Shown one piece after another: positions 1-8,266 of a stretch of DNA of 64,000 bases (its first letter is position 1; every line of letters begins with the position of its first letter). The stretch covers positions 99,101 to 163,100 of the forward strand of contig JAQXDZ010000023.1 of assembly GCA_029251085.1 (NCBI GenBank). The letters run 5' to 3'. The DNA is from Mariniblastus sp. (GTDB taxonomy: Bacteria > Planctomycetota > Planctomycetia > Pirellulales > Pirellulaceae). The notes beneath the pieces were generated by a model. That model had not been told where the DNA came from, ran no database searches, and worked only from the letters and a program-made list of their open reading frames with translations. Made by a program: the position numbers and the translations under genes.

Positions 1-67
1 TGAACTTTGCATTGAAGGCGCTGTACATTTTTGTCTCTATGGTAGAGACGTAGCATAATACTGCGTT

Positions 68-102
68 AGCTAAATCGTATTGAGTCAGCTAAATCGTATT
101 GA
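68..102. repeat. 19-bp-period tandem duplication
   Basis: The 16-base unit AGCTAAATCGTATTGA occurs at 68-83 and again at 87-102, separated by GTC. It lies in the short non-coding stretch downstream of the minus-strand TPR gene that ends at 141. It looks like a simple replication-slippage duplication and no function is inferred. Confidence 0.8.
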
Positions 103-140
103 ACTAGTTTCTATTAAAACTGAATAAACTTGGTTCGTCG

Positions 141-719
141 TTACCTAAGCTGCTTGACGTCTTTCAACGCGACCTTGGCTTCGTTGTGACGATCGTTTAA
201 TTCAATCGCCTGATTGAATTGAGAGGCTGCATCGACGTAGTTTTCAAGGGAACGGTAAACCAGTCCAAGCGAATAGTGTATCTCATCAAAGCAGGCTACT
301 TTGCAATCCAACGCTTTTCGAAAAACTGTTTCTGCAGAGGTGAAATTCCCTTGACGCAAGTGAAGATTTCCGAGGTAGAGATAGCCGAGGGCATCCTCTG
401 GGTCAGCCGAGATTTGTTTCTCATACCATTGCGCGGCCTGATCGAATTTACCACGAGCGCGGTAGAGGTTTCCAATTTCGCCAAAAATTGCGGCCGCGGA
501 ATTTTCATCAGACAGCTCGACAACCTTGTTGAAGGCTTGCTCTGCCTCATCAAAACGAAAAACCTGAGCGAACGCTCGTCCAAGATCGATCCACGCTCGA
601 ACACTGTCGGGATGGTCAACTAAAAATGTTTGCACCAGTGAGATGGTGGTAGCGTGAAGACTTGCATCCGAAGCGCTCAGGATCGCTTGAATCTCTGGAC
701 TTAGTTTTTTGTTTGACAT
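141..719 (-). CDS. TPR repeat protein
   Basis: This gene encodes a 192-residue soluble protein made almost entirely of tetratricopeptide-like helix pairs. The most readable units are near residues 40-75, 78-110, 111-145 and 147-180, with the usual A/G-x3-Y/F and D/E-A-x3-Y/F pattern. Such repeats act as protein-protein scaffolds, and no catalytic domain is present. There is no signal peptide or membrane segment, so a cytoplasmic location is inferred. It starts with ATG at 719. The gene is alone on the minus strand at the window edge, so the sequence gives no operon context and the partner cannot be named. Confidence 0.85.
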   Translation of the reverse strand: MSNKKLSPEIQAILSASDASLHATTISLVQTFLVDHPDSVRAWIDLGRAFAQVFRFDEAEQAFNKVVELSDENSAAAIFGEIGNLYRARGKFDQAAQWYEKQISADPEDALGYLYLGNLHLRQGNFTSAETVFRKALDCKVACFDEIHYSLGLVYRSLENYVDAASQFNQAIELNDRHNEAKVALKDVKQLR

Positions 720-855
720 GCGACCAAAGTAATCTTCAGGCAGCTGAAGTCAACCACGCTGCCGGAATCTTGATTAAGGGGTGTTTGGGGGCCGCCCGGT
801 CGGTTGACTGACTGACCGGCGAAATTCGGTTTCTCGGTCGCCTACCGATTACAAT

Positions 856-1077
856 TCACGTTGTGTTGATTGCCGCACTGTGAAGTCTGCGGTGCTCGAC
901 ACGCTGATTTTTGGTTGACAGCAGGCGGTACAAATAGGCGGAGAAAGTAGATTTTTTAGCAGTTTTCGGATCATATTTGACCTGAATTTCTTCCATTCGA
1001 CCGCGTGCAATCTGCGGCGAAAGAATTGGAATGGAGTCCAATTCACGAATTCTGTATTGTCCCTCGACCTTCCACAT
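856..1077 (-). CDS. possible small hypothetical protein
   Basis: This is a 73-codon reading frame starting with ATG at 1077, with an in-frame stop only a few codons upstream. The product is basic, with no signal peptide, membrane segment or motif I recognise. Its amino-acid composition looks more protein-like than the overlapping frames. Against it, there is no convincing ribosome binding site, and the frame fills the space where the promoter of the divergent gene at 1100 should lie. Without homologs it should be treated as doubtful. Confidence 0.3.
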   Translation of the reverse strand: MWKVEGQYRIRELDSIPILSPQIARGRMEEIQVKYDPKTAKKSTFSAYLYRLLSTKNQRVEHRRLHSAAINTT

Positions 1078-1099
1078 TTGAGTAATGAATTAGGAACCG

Positions 1100-1654
1100 A
1101 TGGAAATGACGAATAGGTTAAGCACCGTATCTTTTTCGAGGATGCTGCCCTTAGTTTTATTGGGTTTTGTGTGTCTTGCTGGATGCAATTCAGCCTCACT
1201 GCGAAGTTTGTCAATTTGGAAGTCGACTGACGGTGCGACGATCGAAGAAACAATTTCAGATTCTGATTACGCTCCGTTGACGATTTGGCATGAATCCTAC
1301 GAAACAGCTCAAGGAATCGCGGCTGAAAAAGAAATGCCTATGATGGTGGGCTTTACAGGAAGCGATTGGTGCCGTCCCTGCAAACAGCTAAAGAGAAATG
1401 TTTTGGACTCGGATGAGTTCATGGATTGGGCTGGAAATAATGCGGTCTTGTTGGAATTAGATTACCCGAAAAATACTAAGCAATTAGCAGACATTAAGGC
1501 TCAAAATGAAGCCTTGAAAACGCGGTATCAGATTTCAGAATACCCAACCATGCTTTTAATGAATCCAGATGGCGAAGTCTTAGGTAAAATTGACCTGAAA
1601 GCTGTTACGCCCACCTCGTTCATCGAAAGAGCCGAATCGATTCTGGCCAATTAA
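1100..1654 (+). CDS. Thioredoxin-like lipoprotein
   Basis: The 184-residue product has a type II signal peptide whose lipobox LAGC spans residues 26-29, so it is predicted to be exported and lipid-anchored. The rest is a thioredoxin fold with the redox motif C91-R-P-C94 in the context SDWCRPCKQLK. A cis-Pro-like region (EYPTMLL) follows near residue 148. This resembles the DUF255/thioredoxin_7 type used for periplasmic disulfide reduction, but the substrate is unknown. AGGA lies just before the ATG at 1100, and the second ATG at 1106 is also possible. The next gene on the same strand is about 170 bases downstream, so co-transcription is uncertain. Confidence 0.85.
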   Translation: MEMTNRLSTVSFSRMLPLVLLGFVCLAGCNSASLRSLSIWKSTDGATIEETISDSDYAPLTIWHESYETAQGIAAEKEMPMMVGFTGSDWCRPCKQLKRNVLDSDEFMDWAGNNAVLLELDYPKNTKQLADIKAQNEALKTRYQISEYPTMLLMNPDGEVLGKIDLKAVTPTSFIERAESILAN

Positions 1655-1823
1655 GTTGGGGCAGTACCTTTGCCTGGATTGGCGTTAGTCGCGGATCGAT
1701 GGCGAACCTAATTCGCATTGTCAGGGTTGGTAATGCTCGGGCTACCATCGCCTCCGCTGGGGAACCGCGGAAAATAAAGCTATATTAGACTCTGTCAAAA
1801 GTTGTTTTTTATGGACGGTTCGA

Positions 1824-2360
1824 ATGCAGGCTTTCAATTGGATCAAAGCGAGATTGATCTTTTACCCGACGCTTCTGTGGAATGTCGTGCTCGGACGTTG
1901 GCTGAAGCTACGTAATTGGCGAGATCGGATTGACGATCATGTCGTTTTGGGAGCTTTTCCATTTTCCAAAGATGTTTCTGAGCTTGCGTCCGAAGGAGTG
2001 CAGGCTGTGGTAAACACTTGTGAAGAATATGCAGGTCCACAGAAAGAGTATGACAAATTTGGCATCGAGCAGATGAGGATGCCCACGATCGACTTCACCC
2101 ATCCCTCGTTCGAGGATGTGAACAGAGCGGTGAATTTTATTCAAGAGAACGTCGATGCTGGAAAGACGGTGTATATTCACTGCAAAGCGGGACGCGGAAG
2201 AAGCGCGACGGTCGCTATTTGTTGGCTGATGAAATCAAAGCAAATTAGTGCGGAAGCAGCCCAGAAATGGCTAATCGAAAAACGACCTCACGTAAATCAC
2301 CACCTGCCGAGCCGTCCAGTTGTTCAAGAGTTTGAACGCAAATTTGTAAATTTGGCTTGA
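1824..2360 (+). CDS. PTPMT1-like dual-specificity phosphatase (PGP phosphatase type)
   Basis: The 178-residue protein carries the Cys-based phosphatase signature HCKAGRGRS, with nucleophile C120 and phosphate-binding R126. A candidate general acid, D90, lies in TIDFTHP. The start RLIFYPTLLWN and the following VLGAFPF closely resemble eukaryotic PTPMT1, the phosphatidylglycerophosphate phosphatase of the cardiolipin pathway. From memory, a mammalian-type enzyme of this kind has been described in the planctomycete Rhodopirellula baltica. The likely role is therefore dephosphorylation of PGP to phosphatidylglycerol at the inner membrane. The hydrophobic N-terminus would fit membrane association. 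A protein tyrosine or serine phosphatase role is the alternative. It is convergent with the MATE gene. Confidence 0.75.
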   Translation: MQAFNWIKARLIFYPTLLWNVVLGRWLKLRNWRDRIDDHVVLGAFPFSKDVSELASEGVQAVVNTCEEYAGPQKEYDKFGIEQMRMPTIDFTHPSFEDVNRAVNFIQENVDAGKTVYIHCKAGRGRSATVAICWLMKSKQISAEAAQKWLIEKRPHVNHHLPSRPVVQEFERKFVNLA

Positions 2361-2404
2361 AAGTAAAACGATCTGGTTTACTCAAAGGCTGGTGGGCAAC
2401 GAAT

Positions 2405-3766
2405 TTATATTTTAATATCTCGCCAGCGTCCGCTTCCAAATCGAAAACTGACCAATACGCTACGAACGATTAGGTCAGCCACCATGGCATACCAGGCTCC
2501 TGCTACGCCCCAGTCGAGCCCCTGAATTGTAATTCCAGTGTAGGGGATTTCGAAAAGCCCGAAGGCGAGAAAGATCGCCAGGGGAATTCTGATTAAAAAG
2601 AAGCCGACGGCCGTAAAGATAAATGGCCAAAAAGTATCGCCAGCCCCTCGAAAGCCTCCAGTGAGAACCATGACGACGGCGAGGCTTGGTAAGGCAAACG
2701 CGACGATTTTAAGTAGAGAGGCAACACTGATGGTGGTTGGGTCGGAGGAGTCACCGGTGAAAAAAGTTGCGATTTGAATTCCGAAAAAGTACATGCAGAT
2801 GCCGCCAAAGCACATGATCGCACCGCCGATATAGAGGCAGAGCAGCACGCTCTTCGTTGCCCGGTCTGGTGATTTTGCGCCAAGAAACTGGCCTGCCATC
2901 GTGGCGGCGGCGATTTGAAAAGCGGCTCCGGGTAAGAACGCACACGCTTCGATCTGAACCGCCAAACCGTGGGCGGCTGCGGATGCTTTGCCGAGGCTAT
3001 TGATGAGGCCAAGAAATAGCAATTGGCTGAACAGAAGGGTGCCGATATCAAATCCACCCGGTAGGCCAATTCGAAACATCTTCGAAAGAATGTTCCAATC
3101 CGGTTTGAGCGACTTGAAACGAAGTTGCAAACCAGCTCGTCCGACAATCAAGGTCCCGAGAATGATTGAACCGCCCACGGCATATCCGGTTGCAGTTCCA
3201 ATTGCGATTCCCTCCCAGCCGAACTGAGGAAATACGCCCCAGCCAGTGACGAGCAAAGTACTGACAAGAATATTGACGATCACGACGACGATTTTGACCA
3301 AGAAACCGGTGGTCGTGTCGCCAGCGCCACGTAGGCAGGCAGCACCGATTTGGGAACACATGATTAGTGGAATCAAGGGAGTGACGATGTTGAGGTAGCG
3401 GATTGCAAAGTCTGCCGAGTCACCTTTGAGCTGCATCAACGCAATAAATTGTTGGCCGAAGAAAGCCGTAAGCACCATCAGGGAGAGAGAGACGATACTT
3501 GCTACTAGATACGCTTGGTTCGCTACTTTTTTTGCTGCCTCAAAATCTCCAGCACCAACCCAGCGGGCGATCAATGCCGTTGCGCCAATCGCGACAACTG
3601 AGAACATGCTTGGAATTAACCACATCAGGTAGGCCATCAAACCCATTGCAGCTTTGGTTGCATCTCCGTCTTCTGCAAAATACCGACTCGCAAGCAGCCA
3701 ATCCGTCCAGGTTACCATTAAGACAAGGGTTTCTTCGGCGAGGGCTGGGATCGCCATGCGCATCAT
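2405..3766 (-). CDS. MATE family efflux transporter
   Basis: The 453-residue product is a polytopic inner-membrane protein with about twelve hydrophobic segments arranged as two similar halves, as expected for MATE (NorM/DinF-type) exporters. The start MRMAIPALAEETLVL matches the usual first helix of the family, as does the internal GAGDT element that appears in both halves (LRGAGDTT and FRGAGDTFW). Such proteins export cationic drugs or metabolites using a sodium or proton gradient; the substrate is not predictable here. The ATG at 3766 is used. The frame stays open upstream but offers no good start codon. It is divergent from recO. Confidence 0.9.
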   Translation of the reverse strand: MMRMAIPALAEETLVLMVTWTDWLLASRYFAEDGDATKAAMGLMAYLMWLIPSMFSVVAIGATALIARWVGAGDFEAAKKVANQAYLVASIVSLSLMVLTAFFGQQFIALMQLKGDSADFAIRYLNIVTPLIPLIMCSQIGAACLRGAGDTTTGFLVKIVVVIVNILVSTLLVTGWGVFPQFGWEGIAIGTATGYAVGGSIILGTLIVGRAGLQLRFKSLKPDWNILSKMFRIGLPGGFDIGTLLFSQLLFLGLINSLGKASAAAHGLAVQIEACAFLPGAAFQIAAATMAGQFLGAKSPDRATKSVLLCLYIGGAIMCFGGICMYFFGIQIATFFTGDSSDPTTISVASLLKIVAFALPSLAVVMVLTGGFRGAGDTFWPFIFTAVGFFLIRIPLAIFLAFGLFEIPYTGITIQGLDWGVAGAWYAMVADLIVRSVLVSFRFGSGRWRDIKI

Positions 3767-4145
3767 CGGACGCAGATTCGAGGACGAGTCAACGATTGAG
3801 AAAGTCTTGCCAAGTTGTCGAGAATTGTCGTCTATTTGCGTAAATCCAGCCGGCAGAGAGAAAGCAGTTTGGGCCTCAAAGTTAATTAGCGAGCAATTCC
3901 CCAGTCCGAGGGGGACGCAAGATCACGCATGAGGCTCTAAGAAATCCGAGCAGATAGATTAAGTAACCCAAGCAATTTGGCAACACCCCGCCGTGAGGTA
4001 AGCCGGGGCGCGGTGGAAATCCGCGAGGAGAATGCTAGCAGGCGAGTTGGTTGGATTAATGGTGATCGCTTAAGAAGAGCTTGGTTTGTGGTACATTTGT
4101 TGAACTTTGGCAGAGAAATTCCGTAAATCCGGGCACTGAGTTGAT
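3767..4145. other. intergenic region between divergent MATE and recO genes
   Basis: This 379-base stretch holds no supported gene. It must contain the start signals of two divergent genes, but I see no convincing -35/-10 pair, operator palindrome or structured RNA. Short open frames here lack ribosome binding sites and family features. Confidence 0.5.
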
Positions 4146-5063
4146 ATGGCGTCAGAAAAAACCACGGGAATTGTGCTGCGGGTAATTCCATTTAGTGAAA
4201 CCAGTTGCATCGTCACTTTGTTCACTCGCGATTTTGGCAAGGTAACGACCATGGCCAAAGGTGCTAGGCGGCCTAAAAGTCCGTTTGAGGCTGCTCTTGA
4301 CGTCTTAGCGTTGTGTCGAATAGTGTTCCTCAACAAAAACTCGGATGCAATGGGCTTGTTGACGGAGGCGAAATTAGAGCGGCGATTTCGAAGTGCAACT
4401 CGGAGTTTAGATCGTTTATACGCCGGTTATTACATTATTGAATTGCTGAATTCCTTGACGGATGACGGCGATCCTCATCCTGAGCTGTTTGAACTATCGG
4501 CTCAGGTGATCAAGCAAATTGATTCGACTGAGATTACGGAAGAAGAGGTTGGTTTAGCGTTATTAAATTATGAATTGAAAATGCTTGGCATTCTTGGGCA
4601 TCTTCCGATGCTTACAAAATGCGTTAGCTGTGGACGCGAAAAAACTACGATTGCGAGGGTAAGTTTTGGTTTAAACGCCGGCGGCATTTTGTGTGGTGCT
4701 TGCCGGGGTAGTGAGTCCAACATCGTTAGTCTAAGCCCGGAGGGGTTGCAGTTTTTACTCGAGATTGTCGGCGGTCAAATTGGGGAGCAATCGCGAAATT
4801 CAGATAACTGGAACGGTCAGCGTCAGGAATTATTAAATGTCGGAGAGAATCAAAATTCACAAAAAGAATTGGATGGACGAGATTCTTTTTCGGGGGGGAC
4901 AGGTCAGAGTCCCGATCCGGACAATACAGAGTTGTTAGAGGCAGACGCGACAGGCACGGATGCAGATCGTTGTTTGAAAGAAGTAAGGCGTTTGATTCAC
5001 AAGTACATCACTCACTTGCTGGGGTTTCAACCGAAGCTCTACAAGTTTTTGGGAAATTTATAA
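4146..5063 (+). CDS. recO: DNA repair protein RecO
   Basis: RecO loads RecA onto SSB-coated single-stranded DNA in the RecFOR pathway. The N-terminal OB fold is clear (TTGIVLRVIPFSETSCIVTLFTRDFG), followed by the helical domain. A four-cysteine zinc site is formed by C159, C162, C183 and C186. At 305 residues the protein is longer than the usual 240-260. The excess is a polar, low-complexity insert rich in N, Q, G, D and S at about residues 209-275, placed before the last helix. The gene starts with ATG at 4146 and is followed 34 bases later by the BamD-like gene, so the two may be co-transcribed. Confidence 0.92.
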   Translation: MASEKTTGIVLRVIPFSETSCIVTLFTRDFGKVTTMAKGARRPKSPFEAALDVLALCRIVFLNKNSDAMGLLTEAKLERRFRSATRSLDRLYAGYYIIELLNSLTDDGDPHPELFELSAQVIKQIDSTEITEEEVGLALLNYELKMLGILGHLPMLTKCVSCGREKTTIARVSFGLNAGGILCGACRGSESNIVSLSPEGLQFLLEIVGGQIGEQSRNSDNWNGQRQELLNVGENQNSQKELDGRDSFSGGTGQSPDPDNTELLEADATGTDADRCLKEVRRLIHKYITHLLGFQPKLYKFLGNL

Positions 5064-5097
5064 ATTTGACGTTTTCACGTCGACAAGGAAGTCGGGC

Positions 5098-6363
5098 ATG
5101 AGATTGTGGTTTTTATTATTGACTTGCAGCTTACTGACATTTTCAGTTTCAGGTTGCAAAGTATTTCAGTCTGGCAGTATGTCCTCGCTCTTGTCCAGTG
5201 ATAAAGAATCGGCTTACGAAAAAGAACAAGAGGATAGGTTTAAGCCTGGGGCGGACGAAATTCTTGACCCCCTGGGCGCTAGGAATTCAGATCGAATTGT
5301 GCTGGATGATCTCTCGCCCAGCCAGATCTTGACCACGATTGAAGCTCGAATGGGCGGGGCAGATCCTGAAATGTCCCGGAAATATTTTCGAGAGGCGAAG
5401 ACGCTTTATAACTCAGCGATCGCAAAAATGGATGCTGATCCCGATGGAACCTCGTATCAGGAAGATTTCTCCGAGGCGGCAAGGTTGTTCCGCTTAGCTG
5501 CTTCAACCGGAGCAGATACTGAAATAGAGGAAGACTCGTTTTATTTTGCCGGCGAATCTTATTTCTTTTCGGATCGTTATGTGCAGGCCAATCGAGAATT
5601 TGAAAAGCTGATTGCGGCGTACGGTGGAACTCGCCACATCGATCAAGCCGAATTGCGTCGCTATTCGATTGCTGTTTACTGGCTGGAGCTTGCCGATGCG
5701 ACGACATTACCTAATTTGATAGATGCGAAGCGGCCGAAGGTTGGATTGGCGAATGAGGGGCGACGCGTATTGAACCGAATTCGGATCGACGATCCGACGG
5801 GCCAATTTGCGGATGACGCAGCATTTGCACTTGGGAAATCGTTTTTGAAAAGCGGTGACTATCTGGATGCCGCAGATGCGTTTGAGGACTTGAGGAAAAA
5901 CTATCCGGGCAGCAAACATCAATTTGCAGCACACATGTTGGAACTCGAAGCTTGGTTGCAGGCGTATCAAGGAAAAGAGTACGACGACAATCCGCTGCTT
6001 AAGGCGGAGGAATTACTAAAAAACATCGTCCGAGTTTTCCCGCAAGAATCCGAAAAAGAATTGGCCTATCTTGAGGAACAGGCAGCGAAAATTCAGAAAC
6101 AAACGGCAGAACGCGATTTGTCAGACGCAATGTTTTACAAGAAGCGTGGGCACAACCGAGCCTACAAGCAATATCTGGAAAAGATTGCTAATCGTTATCG
6201 AAATCAGGAAGTGGTAGAGGAAATCAATAAAGAGATTGAACGTGTAGCTGAACTCCCTCCCAATCCTAATCAACCTCTGCCATGGATTGTTAATCTTTTC
6301 CCAAATCCGGAAGCGGCAAAACCTTTGATCAACAACGGCGATAACGAAACGATCTTTAAATAA
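5098..6363 (+). CDS. BamD-like TPR lipoprotein, outer membrane assembly
   Basis: The 421-residue product has a lipoprotein signal peptide ending at the lipobox VSGC (C20). The mature part is made of TPR-like helix pairs, including units around residues 160-190 and 240-275 (AAFALGKSFLKSGDYLDAADAFEDL). This arrangement resembles BamD/YfiO, which works with BamA to insert beta-barrel proteins into the outer membrane, but it is much longer than the roughly 245 residues of proteobacterial BamD. AAGGAAG precedes the ATG. The next gene encodes an LptE-like protein, which supports an outer-membrane biogenesis role. It could also be another tol-pal type TPR protein such as YbgF. Confidence 0.7.
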   Translation: MRLWFLLLTCSLLTFSVSGCKVFQSGSMSSLLSSDKESAYEKEQEDRFKPGADEILDPLGARNSDRIVLDDLSPSQILTTIEARMGGADPEMSRKYFREAKTLYNSAIAKMDADPDGTSYQEDFSEAARLFRLAASTGADTEIEEDSFYFAGESYFFSDRYVQANREFEKLIAAYGGTRHIDQAELRRYSIAVYWLELADATTLPNLIDAKRPKVGLANEGRRVLNRIRIDDPTGQFADDAAFALGKSFLKSGDYLDAADAFEDLRKNYPGSKHQFAAHMLELEAWLQAYQGKEYDDNPLLKAEELLKNIVRVFPQESEKELAYLEEQAAKIQKQTAERDLSDAMFYKKRGHNRAYKQYLEKIANRYRNQEVVEEINKEIERVAELPPNPNQPLPWIVNLFPNPEAAKPLINNGDNETIFK

Positions 6364-6473
6364 AAGCCCATGTGACGATTGCAATGGTGATGGGTTAAGT
6401 CTCATTGGTTTGCGAATTTGCGGCAATGGCCGACTGAATTATAGAGATTCAAAGAGTTGGAAGTGAAAAACGG

Positions 6474-7043
6474 ATGTCAGGTATACGAATGAAATGCCCT
6501 CAGAACAACATAATCGGTAATCGGAAGAGAACCGTAGTTCGTCGAATGTTGTTAGGATTGGTTTTTGTGACTGCCGGTTTTTCGTTTGCCGGCTGTGCGA
6601 GTTACCACCTCGGTAATCAGTATTTGTATCGGAGTGATATTCGTACCGTTCATGTGATGATTTTCGAATCAGATTCTGCTCGGCGGTATCTTGGCCAGCG
6701 ACTGACCGAAGCAGTGATTAAGGATATTGAACTGAATACCCCGTTGGTAATTACAGACCCTCAAATTGCTGATAGTTTTGTTCGCGGGCGCATTATCGCT
6801 GACAATAAACGTGCCGTTGCAGAAAACTTTTATGACGAGCCCAGGACACTGAGAGTCGACTGGCGGGTTGAGGTAGACTGGGTTGACCGGGCTGGAGTGC
6901 CGTTAATGCAGTTGCAGAGCGTGATTATTTCCCGAGATGCTGAGTTCATTCCTGAGGGAGGTCAGTCGATGGCAACCGCACAGCAGCGAATCATTGAGCA
7001 GACCGCGAGAGACCTGATCAGTCAAATGCAGACGCCGTGGTAA
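6474..7043 (+). CDS. LptE-like lipoprotein, LPS assembly
   Basis: The 189-residue protein has a basic N-terminus, a hydrophobic stretch and the lipobox FAGC, giving an exported lipoprotein. The mature domain follows the LptE pattern: Y-x-F/V-R-x-x-I-x-T-V-x-V at the start (YLYRSDIRTVHVMIF), then LGQRLTEAVIKDIELNTPLVI, an expected beta-rich middle (VDWRVEVDW) and a helical C-terminus. LptE plugs the LptD barrel and helps deliver LPS to the outer leaflet. The position directly after the BamD-like lipoprotein fits. GGAAG lies upstream of ATG 6474; a second ATG at 6489 is also possible. LptD is not in the window. Confidence 0.75.
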   Translation: MSGIRMKCPQNNIIGNRKRTVVRRMLLGLVFVTAGFSFAGCASYHLGNQYLYRSDIRTVHVMIFESDSARRYLGQRLTEAVIKDIELNTPLVITDPQIADSFVRGRIIADNKRAVAENFYDEPRTLRVDWRVEVDWVDRAGVPLMQLQSVIISRDAEFIPEGGQSMATAQQRIIEQTARDLISQMQTPW

Positions 7044-7263
7044 AACCTTTGTTTTTGTGAATCTGCATCTGAATCGCTGGCTTCAGTACCCATCTGGCGG
7101 GGTTTACCCTGGGTGAGAATAAATAGAGATCTTCACCACCAGCGGTCAAAATTCGACTTAAATTGTGTGATTTCGCATTTTAGCATTTTTGGTGTACGAT
7201 TAAGAACAGGCTGGGTTTGAAACCGGTCGAATCAAGCACACTGCAAAGATTCAGAGGAAACGA

Positions 7264-7857
7264 ATGAGAACATTATTGTTTGTTGTATGGATGTTAATCC
7301 CGGTAGGTGCGCTCGCCTACCATTTGGGACCGGGGCAGGGTGATCTGAAGAGTGATCGCGCGGCTCAGTTGTTGTCCCAAGCCGATACATGGGTAGCTGA
7401 AGAACAGTGGCCCAAGGCGATTGAAAATTACAAGGAAGCCCTCGATCTACTGCCTGAGGATGACCTTGCGGTTCAACGAAAAACTCGACTCGAACTTGCC
7501 AAGTGCGAGATTCACAACAGTGGTTTGCCTCAAGCAAATGAAGATCTGAAAGTGCTGGTTCAGGAATTGATGGACGATCCTGATAGTGATCCTGAAACGT
7601 TGAGCGAATCTCGAGTCGCATTGGCAAACTCTCAGTTTTACATCACTTGGTTGATGAGGCTGGAAGGCCGCCCGCAGGAAGCCTGGGAGCCGGAGATTAC
7701 GTCTTCTCAACAAATTTATCGATTGCTCGCTGAGCAGTCGGAAAACGGCTTGGATACCGAAGCTATTTTAAAGCGGAAATCAGACCTTGAGTCTTCTGTC
7801 AAGTTAGCGCGAATGGATATTGGCGAATTGCAGGGGTTGCCTCTGCCGAGCCAATGA
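7264..7857 (+). CDS. exported TPR-like protein of unknown function
   Basis: The 197-residue product starts with a Sec-type signal peptide (cleavage probably after ALA, residues 16-18) and continues with TPR-like helices, for example ADTWVAEEQWPKAIENYKEAL near residue 45. No catalytic motif is present. AGAGG precedes ATG 7264. It follows the envelope assembly genes on the same strand after about 220 bases. The frame beyond its TGA stop reads, after a second TGA, into a lysine- and glycine-rich tail that ends at 7968; this is reported as a finding. Confidence 0.75.
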   Translation: MRTLLFVVWMLIPVGALAYHLGPGQGDLKSDRAAQLLSQADTWVAEEQWPKAIENYKEALDLLPEDDLAVQRKTRLELAKCEIHNSGLPQANEDLKVLVQELMDDPDSDPETLSESRVALANSQFYITWLMRLEGRPQEAWEPEITSSQQIYRLLAEQSENGLDTEAILKRKSDLESSVKLARMDIGELQGLPLPSQ

Positions 7858-8016
7858 GCTGGCTGAAATTCATCTTCCAAACGCGGTCGCGTTGGTCAGC
7901 CTAGTAAAAAGAAAAAAGATGCTCGTGGAGCAAGTGCAGGAATCCCTGCTGATGGATCCGGCAGTTAGAACGTTGTAACAGTTAGAACGTTGTGTTAGCT
8001 GCAATTTCAAAAATCA
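7858..8016 (+). other. coding-like tail beyond the stop of the TPR gene
   Basis: In the same frame as the gene ending at 7857, the sequence reads AG, a second TGA at 7864-7866, and then about 33 residues to TAG at 7966-7968. This part begins NSSSKRGRVGQPSKKKK and ends DGSGS. It looks like a disordered C-terminal tail cut off by stop codons. A short tandem repeat follows at 7962-7993. Readthrough, recent truncation or chance are all possible. Confidence 0.4.
7962..7993. repeat. 17-bp-period tandem repeat
   Basis: The unit CAGTTAGAACGTTGT occurs at 7962-7976 and 7979-7993, separated by AA. It sits just before the terminator at 8017-8050 and is most simply explained by local duplication. Confidence 0.8.
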
Positions 8017-8050
8017 AATACCGTGCAATCGTTTGCATGGTATTTTTTTT
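8017..8050 (+). terminator. Rho-independent terminator
   Basis: A 12-pair stem (8017-8028 with 8033-8044, one G-T pair) encloses a four-base loop and runs into an eight-T tract at 8043-8050. It ends the transcription unit that contains the TPR gene at 7264-7857 and separates it from the large gene at 8267. Confidence 0.88.
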
Positions 8051-8266
8051 GTTTTCGCGTTAGTGGTATCATTTTTTAATAGATGATCTCGCCGAGTTGG
8101 GTAGACTCTGTTTCAATTTCAATTGTCAAAATCCGTGCGATGTTTGGTAAATCACTCTCAGCGGTTAGGCTTTTGGCGTTTATTGAGTTAGAATGGAAAC
8201 TAGTCGGGTTGGCTTTAGCTCAGAGGTCGACCATTGAGTTTATCAGGCTAATACGCGAAGAAATCC

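Noticed and set aside
33..49. Small hairpin GTCTCT/AGAGAC downstream of the TPR gene
   Set aside because: Only six pairs, and the minus strand is followed by A rather than T, so it is not an intrinsic terminator.
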